From Sipunculus nudus (Eukaryota > Annelida > Sipuncula > Golfingiida > Sipunculidae): DNA of 64,000 nucleotides. Below the pieces are notes generated by a model that saw only the letters and a list, made by a program, of their open reading frames with translations, did no database searches and was not told where the DNA came from. Made by a program: the position numbers and the translations under genes. Positions within the stretch are counted from its first letter, which is position 1; the number at the start of each line of letters is the position of its first letter. Of the stretch, positions 13,140-25,100 are shown one piece after another. The stretch is from the NCBI GenBank assembly GCA_026874595.1, contig CM049308.1, positions 46,817,327 to 46,881,326 of the forward strand, given 5' to 3'.

Positions 13140-15122
13140 TGCCTTTCAGTTAATATGTCTTTTTTACCTTATTAATGATTTTACCTGGGACGCTTCTGGA
13201 AACAGATGACAGTTTGAAATGTAAATTTACAGAAGAAAAAACAGTTGTATAACATTAATCCATATTATCATCTGATAAATGTATCTCCCTCTTCAATCAG
13301 TCTTAAGCTTTCTTCTTAAATACAAAGTGATTTTAATACCATCTGTCCAGTCTGTAAGTGTCTAACTCTGAAGTGGGAGGAACTTATGATCCCAACTGTA
13401 AATAAAGGTCAATAAACAGGTCCATTAGTTATCAGGTTGCCTTGCTACCATGGCTTGACAAATTAATTATATACATTCCCATACTTTTACAAATTACTGT
13501 AATATTAAGAAAACGTTTGATAATTCAAAATTAGGAGTTTACGGTTTATGCTAAACGTAAAGATAAACTTTGCTCTCTGCTGGGTTTAGCAGCTTTATTC
13601 ACACAAGCCTATGGCCTTAAATTTGTCCTAAATCCTATTATATCCTAATTTGAGATCTTAAATTTGATAAACTAAGTTAAATGGAAGTTAAACATACAAA
13701 TAAGACTTTTTTTCAGTGGAATAATAACACTAAGTTCTGCTGTCATGTTGGACACAATACAAAACAAACACAAAATGCTAATCTATACATTAAATATAAA
13801 CATATTTTATAACTTTTCAAGATCAATTTGGAGATTAAAATGATTTACACGGTAACAGTTTACCTTTAGCCAGACATTTAACTAGAATTTCATGAAAGGG
13901 GTTTTAAAAAACTGAAACCAGAAAGAGAAGCTATATATTTATTTTTAAAATAAATCAAAATGTCCTTGCTGTCCTGCCGGGTCAAATAAAGACGTGTACC
14001 TCCATCATGTGCATGTTTTAAGTTCAAACGCAGTATGTTGTAGGTTGTAGATCCAAAATGTTATGACACAATTTTCTTGATTTTTGTCCATCAAATTTTA
14101 TGTTAATTTTGTAATTTTATTTTTTTGCAATATGACAGTAAAACTTGTCCTTGTCATTTGCATGGAAACATATTGCTATGCTGCCAGCTTCAATAATGAG
14201 GTTAATGTATATACACGTATTCAAAGAGTTTAAATTAGATAAAGAAAAGCTTAAATGCACTTTATTTTTGGCTATAAATAGGAAATGTGATTGTCCAGCT
14301 GTCTATGTTTAAGACTTACCTCATCAAAATACAAAACTTAAGCAAAATGTCATGACAACTGTATATTTCCATACTAATTTTCAATGTTTCAATTTCAAAT
14401 TAAAATTAAGGGTTTAAATAAAATATTTAAATTAAATAAGTTTTGATCAAATTAAGAAATATAAAAATGAATCTCTCATGCCTTTTCAATGGAATACACC
14501 CACCAGATTTCAGATGCGTTTCAGCCCAAAAAGCCAATTAATACTTGAAATATAAATGTTATTTATTTAATCCAATAAACTATCTTCAGATAGTGAATTT
14601 TAAAATGTAAAACAAGACTTTGCACTGAATTTTCAAAATAAATTGATCAAGTTGATGATTGGAACTAAATATGCCTGTAAATACCCAAAGCAAGAATAAT
14701 GTTTTAACATTATATGCCTTTTGATATTTATATTTATGTTTATATTTGAATTCATTTTAAAATTCAAATTAAAAGTAAAATTTTACATTTGTAACTTCAT
14801 TTTAGTTGCACTAAAGGAACACAAATTGCCACATGCTGTTCATATGGAAAGTATACATCAAGTTTTACTTGGCCGCAGAAGATGATGAATTACCCTTATT
14901 TTAAACAGATAATCACTTATTTTACTATTTTAAGTTGCTTAAAATTGTTAACTTGCAGGCTTGAAAAATGTTGCTTAAAATTGTAAATTTGTAGGCTTTA
15001 AATATGCTGAATGACAAAAATTACATTTTTGTTTCATTTGGTTCATCAAATTGATGATTTAGACTATTCCTGCCTCTTTATAACCAAAATAACAGTAAGG
15101 TTTTAAAATTATATGCCTTTTT
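13140..15122. other. AT-rich intron sequence, no feature recognised
   Basis: I see no ORF of interest, no splice-site-bounded coding segment, no RNA gene and no clear repeat ends. It is rich in A/T runs and contains no GGTGGCGCCACC palindrome. Confidence 0.6.
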
Positions 15123-15709
15123 AGCAAACCTGTGAGCTTATGCGATGTTGCAGCGTCATCCGTCGTGCGGTGTGCATCCTGCGTCGTCTGAACGTTAACC
15201 ATAGCTATCTCAAAAATGGCAGGAGCTAGCATCACCAAAATTTTTTTGCAAATAATCAAGTCATCTGAAAAACTCTATCAGATCTTGTTTATTTTTTTCT
15301 AACTGCATTTTCTGATATTTTACCAGGGAAAATGCCAAAAAAGCTTTAAAAATCTTCTTCTCCTAAACTGTCTAGCCAAAATGTCCAATATTTCACAGAA
15401 ATGATCCCTGGAACAATCTTTCTCAAGATTGTTCGAATGGTTCCAGTTCAGAGATTTTTTGCCGAGTTTCAGGAGGTTGAACTTAATCATCTGTCCAAAA
15501 AAGCACACTAAAATTAAAATCTCAGAAACGGCTAGAGCTATCATCACCAAATTTGATGCCAATGTTTGTCACATATGTCATATCTGAAATTGAGGTATTG
15601 GTGGAGCCACCTACATTGATCTGTTTTTTACAAGCAAAAATGTTATTTTAGACTCTTCTAGCTTATACACTGTTTTATGTTGATTCGTTTAAACTTTGCA
15701 AGAATTATT

Positions 15710-18700
15710 GTATCCCCAGACAATCGACAATAAGTCGGGGGATACTATGTTTTCATGACAGTCCGGCTGCCGTGGCTGCATATAAATCTTGTTGGCGCGA
15801 TAACTCAAAAAAATATTTCACAGATCTTTACCAAACTTGGTATATGTATAGATATAGGTGAGAGGACTACGCCTGTTTAAAATGAGGTCATGACCTTTAC
15901 TAGGATAGTGTCCTTGACCTTGAATAGGTCCAGTTTTGGGGAAAATCACACAAATTCTTGAATATCTAAAGAAATCTTGCATGGATTGATCCCAAAATCA
16001 AGTTGATCTAAGATCATGGATAGGGTTGTCATGTTCCAGAAACTGGTGGCGCCACCTATTATTCTTTACTTGTTCGTGCCTTTTAATACCCCCAAACTTG
16101 CCACTTGACAGTACTGTGAGCATTATAAGTAAAAAACTAATCCACAGATTTCTTTTATATTATGCATATACATAGATATGGGTTATGGGATGAAGTTTAT
16201 TAGCTCAGCTGACTATAAGTCATCTGAGCTATAGTCGTGGTCCATTGTCCGTCGTCCGTCCGTCTGTCCGTCCGTCCGTCCGTAGATGTGGCACGTTTTG
16301 AAACCGTAAGACCTAGGATTCCAAAATTCGGCATAATGTTAGATATGAAATGTGATGTGTGATAGATATGTGAAAAAAAAGTTCGTTAGCAAAACACGTT
16401 TTTTTATAATAGAGTTTTTAGCTCAGCTGACTATAAGTCGTCTGAGCTATAGTCGTGGTCCATTGTCCGTCGTCCGTCCATCCGTCCGTCCGTAGATGTG
16501 GCACGATTTGAAACTGTAAGACCTAGGAATCCGAAATTCGGCATAATGTTAGATGTCCCCAAGATCTCCTACCAAGCCGAAAACTGGGTCTTTGCGACTT
16601 CGTTCCTTTGAGAAATTAAGGAAAAACCTCAATTTTTTATTAAAAACCTATTTTCACACTTCAGGACTGCCTTATATCAAAACCACTCATCTGTTTTACC
16701 TCATATTTACCATAAATATTCCTCTATATAGTTCCTATGTACATGCCAGAAATTATGTCTGTATTATTTAATTTAAATAGTTATGGGCCCAAACATAATG
16801 CATTTTGTAAAAAATCAGAAAAGATATTTGATCACTTAACACAAAAAATGTTAATGCTATGGACCTTTTTTCCAGTAATATAACTTTAATTAATCAAAAT
16901 TAAATTGTATACCCAAAATTAGATGAAAATCTTTTAAATTTTTTAAAATATTAATAAAAATAAAAAATTGGTACCTTAAATTTTGCCCAACTTTGACCAT
17001 GGCACGTTTTTTTCCTGTAAGTACTGTGGATTTAATTTTCACAGCATGTTTTTGTTAGCATTTCAACTGTTAACACCAAAAATTTGAAACCAGTTGATCA
17101 AAAACTGTAGATTTTAATCAAGTTTTCAAGCACCATGTAACATATTGTTTACATCAAGCTAGTGTTATGCAGTTTGCAAGAGCTCAGCTCCCCAGCTTCA
17201 GCTCTAAGTTCCTTAAATTCGGCATACAGTTAGATGTCTCCAAAATGCCCTACCATGCCAAGAATTTGGTCACTAGGACTCAATACCTTCGAGATATTAA
17301 TGAAAAACTTCATTTTTCCATTAAAAACCCATTGTTACCCTTCAAGACTGCCTAATATCAAAACCACTGATCTGACTTTAATCATAAATAATATACATAT
17401 TTTTCATTCTCTATGCACATGCCAGAATGATGTCAGTATTGCGTAATTGTTTTAAGTTATGGGCCCAAACATAATGCACTTTGTAAAAAATCAAGAAATA
17501 TATTTACTCCCTTAACAAGAGCATTGCTGAAGCTAGAGATTTTTTGTCAGGGATGTAACATTATTTAATCAAGATTCAATTGAATACCCAAAATTAGTTC
17601 TGAATTTTTCAAATTTTATTTAGTATAAAAATAAAATTAGTACCTTAAATTTTGCCCAACTGTGACCATGGTACGTTTGTTTCCCGTAAGCACTGTTGAT
17701 ATAATTTTCATATCATGCACACATAAGCATTTCAGCTTTTTAGTTTAGAAAGCTGAAAGAAATTGGCCAAAAATTGTAGCTTTTATTAATGTTTTTTATG
17801 AGACCCTGTCAGACTTTGGCTCTCTCCAGCCCCTCTTGAGTCACATGTATGTTGACCTTGTTGACCTTTCATCAAATTATGCACGCTTGAGGCGAGGCAT
17901 ACATGGAATCCAGGCAGCTTATGGCATGCCACAGTTGATCCAGGTGTCCAACCCAACTCATCTAGTAGTTTTAACCAACAACATAACAATAAACAATAAA
18001 TTAATAAATTTTTATTGGTTTTTAATAACAAATTAAAGAAAAATAGAAAAGGAATTTGTTAGTTTATAATAACAGGAAATTAACTTGCAGTTACTGATGA
18101 TATAAGAATTTTGTATAGATGGGTAGAATGTCACATATTCCAAATAACACCATGCAGTCACCTATGGCATTTTTCAGTTCAATTTTAATGATAAAGAAGT
18201 AAATCATATTATTCATTACTAATCATTAGGGATCATATGAAGGAAATTAGACAAAGATGCAGTTGATAATATTAATCTAGATTCCTGCTGTGTCTAGTGT
18301 GTACATTGATGTGAAATTAGTCCAAAATGAATTTTTTACAGTTATTTTTAATATAAATAAAAGCCATAAAACCAGGTACTTATGATCTTTATTTAAATGT
18401 GTGAATTTTGTATATTCTGGATTCTCAACATCATTGTTTGGTGAAAACTGAATAAATTCCAGACATGGTGCAAATACTTTGTAATTGTATTTAAATATGA
18501 ATATGATTTTGTACTCCATTATAAAATTTCTTGCATAAAGAATGGGAATTCAGGTAAAAATGAAAATATATGAATACTCGTGCAAATACTTTCAAAATGT
18601 ATTCATGAATGCATTCATGAATATATTCTTTAATATTATTTTAATAATCATATCAGTTATATTTCATTTTAAAAAATCATATGATTCTCTTATTATTTTT

Positions 18701-19932
18701 AATAAAAATTATATTTGGGACAATATTTGTATTTTTTTTAATAAAAAGTTAAACTCTTATATTATATGTTCTGCTTATAAGTTATATGGCCAAGTCAAAA
18801 TCTGTGTGACAATAGTACTCCATTTGTTAATAAAATAAATGAAATCAATCCTCTTCCCTGTCTCCAAAGGTACTATCAAAATCATACATAAGCTAAACAA
18901 CAACAACTCATAATACAGCTTATATTTATTACCACACAAAACCAGCATGTGCCTCATTTCTAAATAATATTTTTTTATCATATATAACAGCTGAGCGTCG
19001 TGACCCATAGGTCCCTTGTTTAAATTGGGGTCATGACCTTTCCTATAAGAGTGGCCTTGACCTTGAATATTCCCATATTTGATGAAATTCACACAAAATC
19101 TTTAATATCTCAGTAAGGGATACATAGAATGATCCAAAAATCAAATTGACCGAAGATCTTGGATAGCTTTGTCTTTTGCAGAAGACTGGTAGCTCCACCT
19201 TGTATCGTTTTCTTGTTAAAATGATGTTACTGCAACAACTTTTTAAGAATTTGAGGTACAGCCACCAAACCCACATGTTTGATGCATCTTATCAACAACT
19301 AGTTCAAGTTCAAACATGGATGACCTTGATGCATTTTTTCAAAGTCACAGCAGTGATTATGCTTAAATGATATTAGGGCAATAACTCAAAAAGAATTTGT
19401 GGTACAGTCACCAAACCTACTGTTTAGATGCATCTAATCAAGGGCTAGGCCAAGTTCGAATATGGATGACCTTGATGCATTTATCAAGGTCACAGAGGCA
19501 ATAACGCTGAAATGATGTTAACTTTAATATCTCACTGAGGGATGCATGGATTGGTCCAAAAATCAAATTGACATAAGATCTTTGATAGCATTGTTTTCTG
19601 CAGAAGACAGGTTGGGCCACCTTATGTTGTTTTCTTGCTAAAATGATGTTTAAACAGAATAACTTTGTAAGAATATGAGGTACAGTCACCAAACCCACAA
19701 GTGTGATGCATCTTATCAACGGCTAGGTCAAATTTGAACATGGATGACCTTGATGCATTTTTTCAAGGTCACAGCAGCGATAATGTTAAAATGAAATTAC
19801 GGCAATTACTAAAAAAACATTGTTGGTACAGTTACCAAACTTAAGGTTACATGCATCTTATCAAGGGCTGGGGGGGGGGGTTAATTGTCTGGGGATACTA
19901 TGGCACCCGCAGGTGCCAAGAAATATCTAGTT
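15710..19932 (+). mobile_element. H2 element (Helitron2/HINE-like), carries an H5 insertion
   Basis: The 5' hairpin GTATCCCC...GGGGATAC begins at 15710. The 3' end has GTCTGGGGATAC, hairpin GGCACC-CGCA-GGTGCC and CTAG-TT at 19927-19932. Internal units of about 330 bp carry TTAATACCCC, GTCATGACCTTT and GGTGGCGCCACC (16045). A run of ten G precedes the 3' motif. It is directly followed by a second H2 copy with no intervening base. Confidence 0.75.
16202..19020 (+). mobile_element. H5 element inserted in H2
   Basis: The 5' hairpin AGCTCAG...CTGAGCT starts at 16202, and a second identical 5' start occurs at 16420, so the left 218 bp is a duplicated 5' fragment. The 3' end has CAGCTGAGCGTCGTGACCCA and CTTG-TT at 19015-19020. 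Flanks GTTTATT and TAAATTGGGGTCATGACC are contiguous at about 59909-59930 and 60559-60580, apart from the extra TT. 16420-19020 is nearly identical to 28099-30705. Confidence 0.82.
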
Positions 19933-21484
19933 GTATCCCTAGACAAAGTCGGGATACTATGGTTTCACGACGGTCCCGCCGCCACCGCCGCCGCAGAAAA
20001 ACCTTGTGAGCAGGATAACTGAAAAAATATTTCACTGCTCTTTTTCAAACTTTACATTTGTATAGATATAGGTAAGGGGACGAAGCCTATTTAAAATGGG
20101 GTCATGACCTATGCTAGGAGAGTGACCTTGACCTTGAATAGGTCCATTTTTGCTGAAAATAACACAAATTCTTAAATATCTCAAGTAAGCTTGCATGGAC
20201 TGGTCCAAAAATCAAGGTGACTGAAGATCTTGAATAGCCTTGTGATATACCGGAAACTGGTGGCGCCACCAAATATCCTTTTCTTGTTTTTACGCCTTTT
20301 AATACCCCAATAATTGCCACTTGACAGTACTGTAAGCATTATAGGTCAAAAACTAATGGACAGATTTCTTTCATATTATGCACATGTAGAGAGATGGGTT
20401 ATGGGATGAGGTTTATTTACATTTGGGTCATGACCTTTACCATGAGAGTGGCCTTGACCTTTAATGTGTCCATATTTGGTGAAAATCACACACCTCTTAT
20501 GATATCTCCAGTGTTGATAGCCATATGGATTTCAAACTTGACTTATGTATGGCCCACCACTAAAGAGTGAGAAAGAGAACGAGAAAAAGAGATTGCTTTT
20601 TCAATGGGACATATATAAGTCAGTTTGAAATCTATACATCAATAAAAGCAGGAATTATCATCCAGAAACAAATTTTTTGACAGATGGCTCCTGTGGCCTT
20701 GACCTTTGACCCCAAAATTGATATTGATTATCCACTTTTAGATATAAATCAATAGAGGTCTAGATTTATTGATGGGCCATATATAAGTCAGGTTTGAAAT
20801 GCATATATTAATTGAAAAAGCAATCTCTTTTTCTCGTTCTCTTTCTCTCTCTCTCTCTCTCTCTTTTTCTCTCTTTTTCTTTCTTTCTCTCTCTCTCTCT
20901 ACCTGTCTTTCTCTCTCTCTCCCTCTCTTTCTCATTTTCTCTCTCTTTCTCTCTCCTTCTTTCTTTCCCTCTTTCTCTCTTTTTCTCTTCCTCTCTCATT
21001 GTTTCCCCAGACAAAGTCGGGATACTATGGTTTCTGGATGGTCCCACCACAGAAAAATTTTGTGAGCAAGATAACTCAAAAAATGTCATTATCAAACTTT
21101 ACATATGTATAGATATAGGTAATAGGACGAAGCCTATTTATAATGGGGTCATGACCTTTGCTAAGAAAGTGACCTTGACCTTGAATAGGTCCATTTCTGC
21201 TGAAAATTACAAAAACTCTTAAATATCTCAAGATCGTTTGCATGGATTGTTCCCAAAATCAAGGTGTCAGAAGATCTTGGATAGCCTTGTGATGTGCCAA
21301 AAGGTCAAGGTCACAGGACCAACATCTTCAAAAAGATTGTGGAATGATAGATGGAAGAAACAGTAATTGCTTGCCAAGTGTCAGTATATGCTGCTAAAAA
21401 TGGGGGCCTATTCTTAAAGGGGGGGGGGGGGCATACTATGTCTGGGGATACTCTGGCACCTGCGGTGCCAAGAAATGTCTAGTT
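19933..21484 (+). mobile_element. Second H2 copy, head-to-tail with the first
   Basis: It begins GTATCCCTAGACAAAGTCGG immediately after the first copy's CTAGTT and ends with hairpin GGCACC-TGC-GGTGCC and CTAG-TT (21479-21484). Its core is disrupted by a 37-bp inverted repeat (20569-20605 versus 20811-20847) and a CT-rich microsatellite. A further 5'-like start occurs at about 21001. An 11-G run at about 21421 precedes the 3' motif. Confidence 0.72.
20821..20998. repeat. CT-rich microsatellite, (TC)n/(TTTC)n
   Basis: About 180 bp is almost pure C/T. Overlapping ORFs of Ser/Leu/Phe on one strand and Arg/Glu/Lys on the other are low-complexity artefacts. Confidence 0.95.
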
Positions 21485-21811
21485 CTTTGGTAGGGTTCTG
21501 CCAGTTTTATAAAAATATATTGGGTAAATGCAGCTTTAAAAAAGCAGTGTTACCAATTGAAAAAAGGCTTTCTGTGTTAGAAAACAGATTTGACAACATG
21601 CTGAGTTTCAGCAGCCAAGTCAAGAGGTCACTCAGTACAACCAGGTGGGGTCCAGAAATCACCATGGCAACTGACCTGGCTCTCTTTGGTGTCTAGACAC
21701 ATTCTAGACACAGTGTCTAGACGTCTAGAAACAGTGTCTAGATGCAGAATTCCCAGATTATTGGAACTATATTGGAACAACTGTTTGAAAAAACTTGATT
21801 TGCATTTTTAG

Positions 21812-22277
21812 CGAATCTGTGAGCTTATGCAATGGTGTGGCATCTTCCGTTGTCCTTGTCCGTCTTGCATCATAGCTATCTCAAAAGGGGCAGGAGCTAG
21901 CATCACCAAGTCTAAAAAATTCTTTCGATTTTTGCTTTTTTCTTGGCTTACTGCATTTTCTTAGATTTTTCAGGGAAGAAGCTAAAAAAACATTCAAAAA
22001 TGTTCTTATCCGAAACCATGCTGCCATATTGTCCGGGTGCTGTCCCAATTATCCTCCCTGGCAAAAAGATCATATCTGAAATATCCTGACTGATACATCC
22101 TAGTTTTAAAAAGTCCTAGTCCGAAACTTGCATATCCGAAACTTCCATTTTGCAGAAATCAAAATGACTAAGGTAGATATGCAGGACATTAGAGGATCAA
22201 TATTAAATTTTAAAAATAAACCTCCATTCATACTCCCAAACTTTGCATGGGTTTGCATTAGGCCTGTAGGCCTTGTT
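21812..22277 (+). mobile_element. Short H4 element
   Basis: The 5' end AGCGAATCTGTGAGCTTATG and the 3' end AGGCCT-GT-AGGCCTTGTT are only about 466 bp apart, so most of the core is missing. The central TACATCCTAGTTTT at about 22110 is the same sequence that carries an H1 insertion at 39561. Confidence 0.7.
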
Positions 22278-23360
22278 ATAGTTTAAAATTTTAAATTTAA
22301 AATTTGAAGGTTAAAATTTTTTAAATAGAGTTTCGAAATTAATTTTGATGGATTCAGCACATCAAAATTAGAAAAAGTGGTAGCTCTGATTGAATTTAGC
22401 AGTAAATATTTCTCTACATAACAATTTTGTAGAGTGAACCCTTGACATTAACCCACATATTTTCAAAAAGTTATATACCGAGGTTAGTTTATAAAATATG
22501 CCGATTTGGACACTTTTCTAGAGGTGTAATGTTTTTGAAATATGATCTCCATGATTCACTTTAACTGAAAATGGCATGAAACCTATTCAATAATGACAGG
22601 GGCTGCAGCAAACTCAAAATTTAGGGCCTGCTTGGGAATTGGCCCCAGGACTAAATCTCCTCTTTCTTCCTTATTCTATAATTGACAGGGGTTCAACCTT
22701 CCCTGAGGAGTGGTTATTTTATGCACATATTACTGTCACATAGCTGAAATAATTATACTTTTAGAAATACTTGATCATGAGAGGCTTCTGCATCTTTTAT
22801 ATAGACCAGTAAGTGCACAACATGAGTTCAGCAAACTTATGTTTAATGTTTGATTATCACCAGTAAGCAGGGCCATTTCTTCTTAGCTATTCAAATGCTG
22901 ATATACATAAAAAAAACAAAAGAAATAAGTAAATATTTGCTAAAATTGTCCAAAATTCACCTGAGTGACATGACCCATGGGTCCCTTGTTTAAGTAAGAT
23001 GTCAAAGAATCTGCTTTCTTGTATTAAATTTCAGTATAAATAATTTTTCATGTATTATTGAGCTATGAACATTTTATTTTGTATACCTACTAGCATTTGA
23101 TTATTTTATTTGATTGTTGAATTTATCTCCATGTATAGTAATAATCCCCACCTGCATCTGTTTATCTCTCACAAAGGTACACCTGCAATGTAGGAACACT
23201 TTGGCCATATTCCACAGGTGTCCCCTCACGACAGGTTCTGCTATATATTCTGTTGTAAGAGCAGTTCCCTTTCATTTGTTAATGTTATTTGTTATTGCAG
23301 TGTTTTGTCTTTGAAATCACATAATAAATATGTTCAGTATGATCTCTATTTTTCTAATAG
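22278..23360. other. Intron sequence upstream of the first exon
   Basis: Mostly unique AT-rich sequence. An H5-type 3' end (GACCCATGGGTC then CCTTG-TT) lies at about 22978-22993 with no matching 5' end close by. No second exon was recognised here. Confidence 0.5.
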
Positions 23361-23437
23361 GGCTGACAGAAATTACTTGAAGTTTGATATAGTGAACATG
23401 AACTCAGCTTCAAGTTGGTTCACAGAAATGGAAGCAG
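23361..23437 (+). CDS. MAP4K3/5-like: Internal exon of a MAP4K3/MAP4K5-like kinase, CNH domain
   Basis: Seen: a 77-bp segment bounded by a pyrimidine-rich acceptor ending TTTTTCTAATAG and a strong donor CAG|GTATGT. Reading from the second base it is open and encodes ADRNYLKFDIVNMNSASSW followed by FTEMEA, leaving one base (G) for the next codon. Family knowledge: the citron-homology domain near the C-terminus of MAP4K3 and MAP4K5 (STE20 germinal-centre kinases acting upstream of JNK/TOR/Hippo signalling) has a matching segment with SSWFTE after a VRFD-type strand. The CNH domain is a regulatory beta-propeller-like module in the cytoplasm. Inference: this is one exon of the host gene on the + strand. 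The kinase domain and other exons lie outside the window or were not recognised. The phase-1 end fits exactly with the exon at 62263. Nothing suggests a pseudogene: splice sites are intact and there is no stop in frame. Confidence 0.82.
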
Positions 23438-24241
23438 GTATGTCACACCTTGGTTATATAGGGCTAGATAATTCTTAAATGCTAGCTAACAGGTTCTTCC
23501 AAGAAATCTGTAAGAAAACAATTTATAGGATTATGAATTTTTTGCTCAGTCATATTAGCTATTAGGGCCATAATGATACATTAGGCCAGACTTATTTAAT
23601 TTTTCGTTTCTCAGACCCACCGACCGGAAGTTTTGGCATTTTGAAAAACAAATATAACAGTGTCCATGTCGTTTTTTTATTGTGTCCTTTACATATAAAA
23701 TGTGTCCATGAGTTGTAATATAAATCCCCTAAAAATGTAAACTCAGTTCCCTCCTACAAAACGCGACCTTCAGGGCCGAGTCTTTCATTTTTTAAGTCAC
23801 AACATTTGCCATGCCCATGATGAGTGAAATATTTCCCCTTCTCTTTCTCAAGACCATCTAAAATCTGAGGATCTGTAGAGATGAGGATTTTCGTCAGAGA
23901 TTTTCCTCAAGTCAGACCATTCAAATATTCTCCTTCCTACTGTCACGCTTCATCACTATCGACTATCGTACCCAATTTCAGTTTTATGTGTTAAACAGTT
24001 TTCTTCTTGTAATGATAGACCACTTACTTTCGAAAACATTCAAGGTGCAGGTTGTAATATATTATATCAGTGGAGTTTGTAATGTTTTCCACACAGTGTC
24101 TGAAAATATCCAGATTTTGAATGGTTTTTGATGCAGCCTCCACGCAGGGTCACAAACTATTGTGACATTCTAGACATCGCATGAAAAATCCTCGACTGGG
24201 ACTCCTTAGGCAAAAAGCTGAAAAAGCTAAGATATTTAATT

Positions 24242-25100
24242 AGGGCCCCGCTTGAAATAAGCGGGTGCCCTATAGTAATCGACCTGTCCGTCTGTCCGTC
24301 TATCTTGCCGTCCGTACGTCTGTTGTGCCGTCCGTCCGTCCACAAATTCTTTTCCGGATGATAACTCCAGTTAGGATTGACAGATTGAGTTCAAACCTGA
24401 AATATTTATTAACCATCAATTATGGAAGATCCCTATCGATTTTGGGGTCCGGAGGTCAAAGGTCAAAAAAGTTATTCACAGTTTGGTGTTAAATTTTAGG
24501 TCCCTCTTTCAGCAGGGCAGAAATCATAACTGTAACCATAATTATTGTTCCACCTTAACAGTAGGACAGGTCCTCATGTCAACAGCAACGAGGCATGATA
24601 TATAGTGTCATAGTCAGCCATTTTTCTGTAAGTTATGCGGTAAAAACCATTACTGAACACCTAGAAAGGTTGCACTCTCTTAGCAAATATGCATGCAAAA
24701 GGACACACATTGTTAACACAATAACTCGAAAAAGTATTTCATATAAGGTCCCTGAACTCACGGCAGTGATGGACCTTTTGATGAACTACATTATGTTTGA
24801 AGATGGGTGACCTTGATGGATTTTCAAGGTCACAGAGGTGATAATGCTAAAATGATGTTAACCAAATAGCTCACAAACAATTTGACTAACACTCACTGAA
24901 CTTGCACCAGTAATGTTTGTTATGAAGGGCTAGGTCAAGTTCGAAGATGGATGACCTTGACAGAGGCGATAATTCTCAAATGATGTTAATGCAAAAACCC
25001 GCAAAGAATTTGATGAACTATCAAATTTATTTTGCATAATAACTCCCCTAACATATGAAGGATAGGATTCAAACATAAGATGTATCACCCATGGCCTAAG
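24242..25100 (+). mobile_element. H7 element, 5' part
   Basis: It starts with a strong hairpin, AGGGC-CCCGCTT-GAAAT-AAGCGGG-T-GCCCT, followed by CTGTCCGTCTGTCCGTC. Inside are GATAACTCCAGTTAGGATTG and repeated AAGATGGATGACCTTGA phrases at about 24800 and 24950. The 3' end was not recognised. The preceding 23438-24241 shows no feature. Confidence 0.5.

Larger units (their letters stand above)
15123..21811 (+). mobile_element. H4 element interrupted by an H2 dimer
   Basis: The 5' end is AGCAAACCTGTGAGCTTATG at 15123. The body runs to 15709, is split by 15710-21484, and resumes at 21485 with CTTTGGTAGGGTTCTGCC. The continuous version is at 46139-46165 (AGAATTATTCTATGGTAGGG). A recognisable H4 3' end does not occur until 22277, after another H4 5' end at 21812, so this copy probably lost its own 3' end. 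Confidence 0.65.

Noticed and set aside
20738-21222. Overlapping ORFs rich in Arg/Glu or Ser/Leu/Phe
   Set aside because: Low-complexity translation of a CT microsatellite on both strands.
23114-23314. 66-codon ORF just upstream of the first exon
   Set aside because: No similarity and no suitable splice sites. It reads intron sequence including the polypyrimidine region.
24157-24345. Peptide with repeated TDGR/TDR
   Set aside because: Translation of the GTCCGTCTGTCC short repeats found at the 5' end of H5 and H7 elements.
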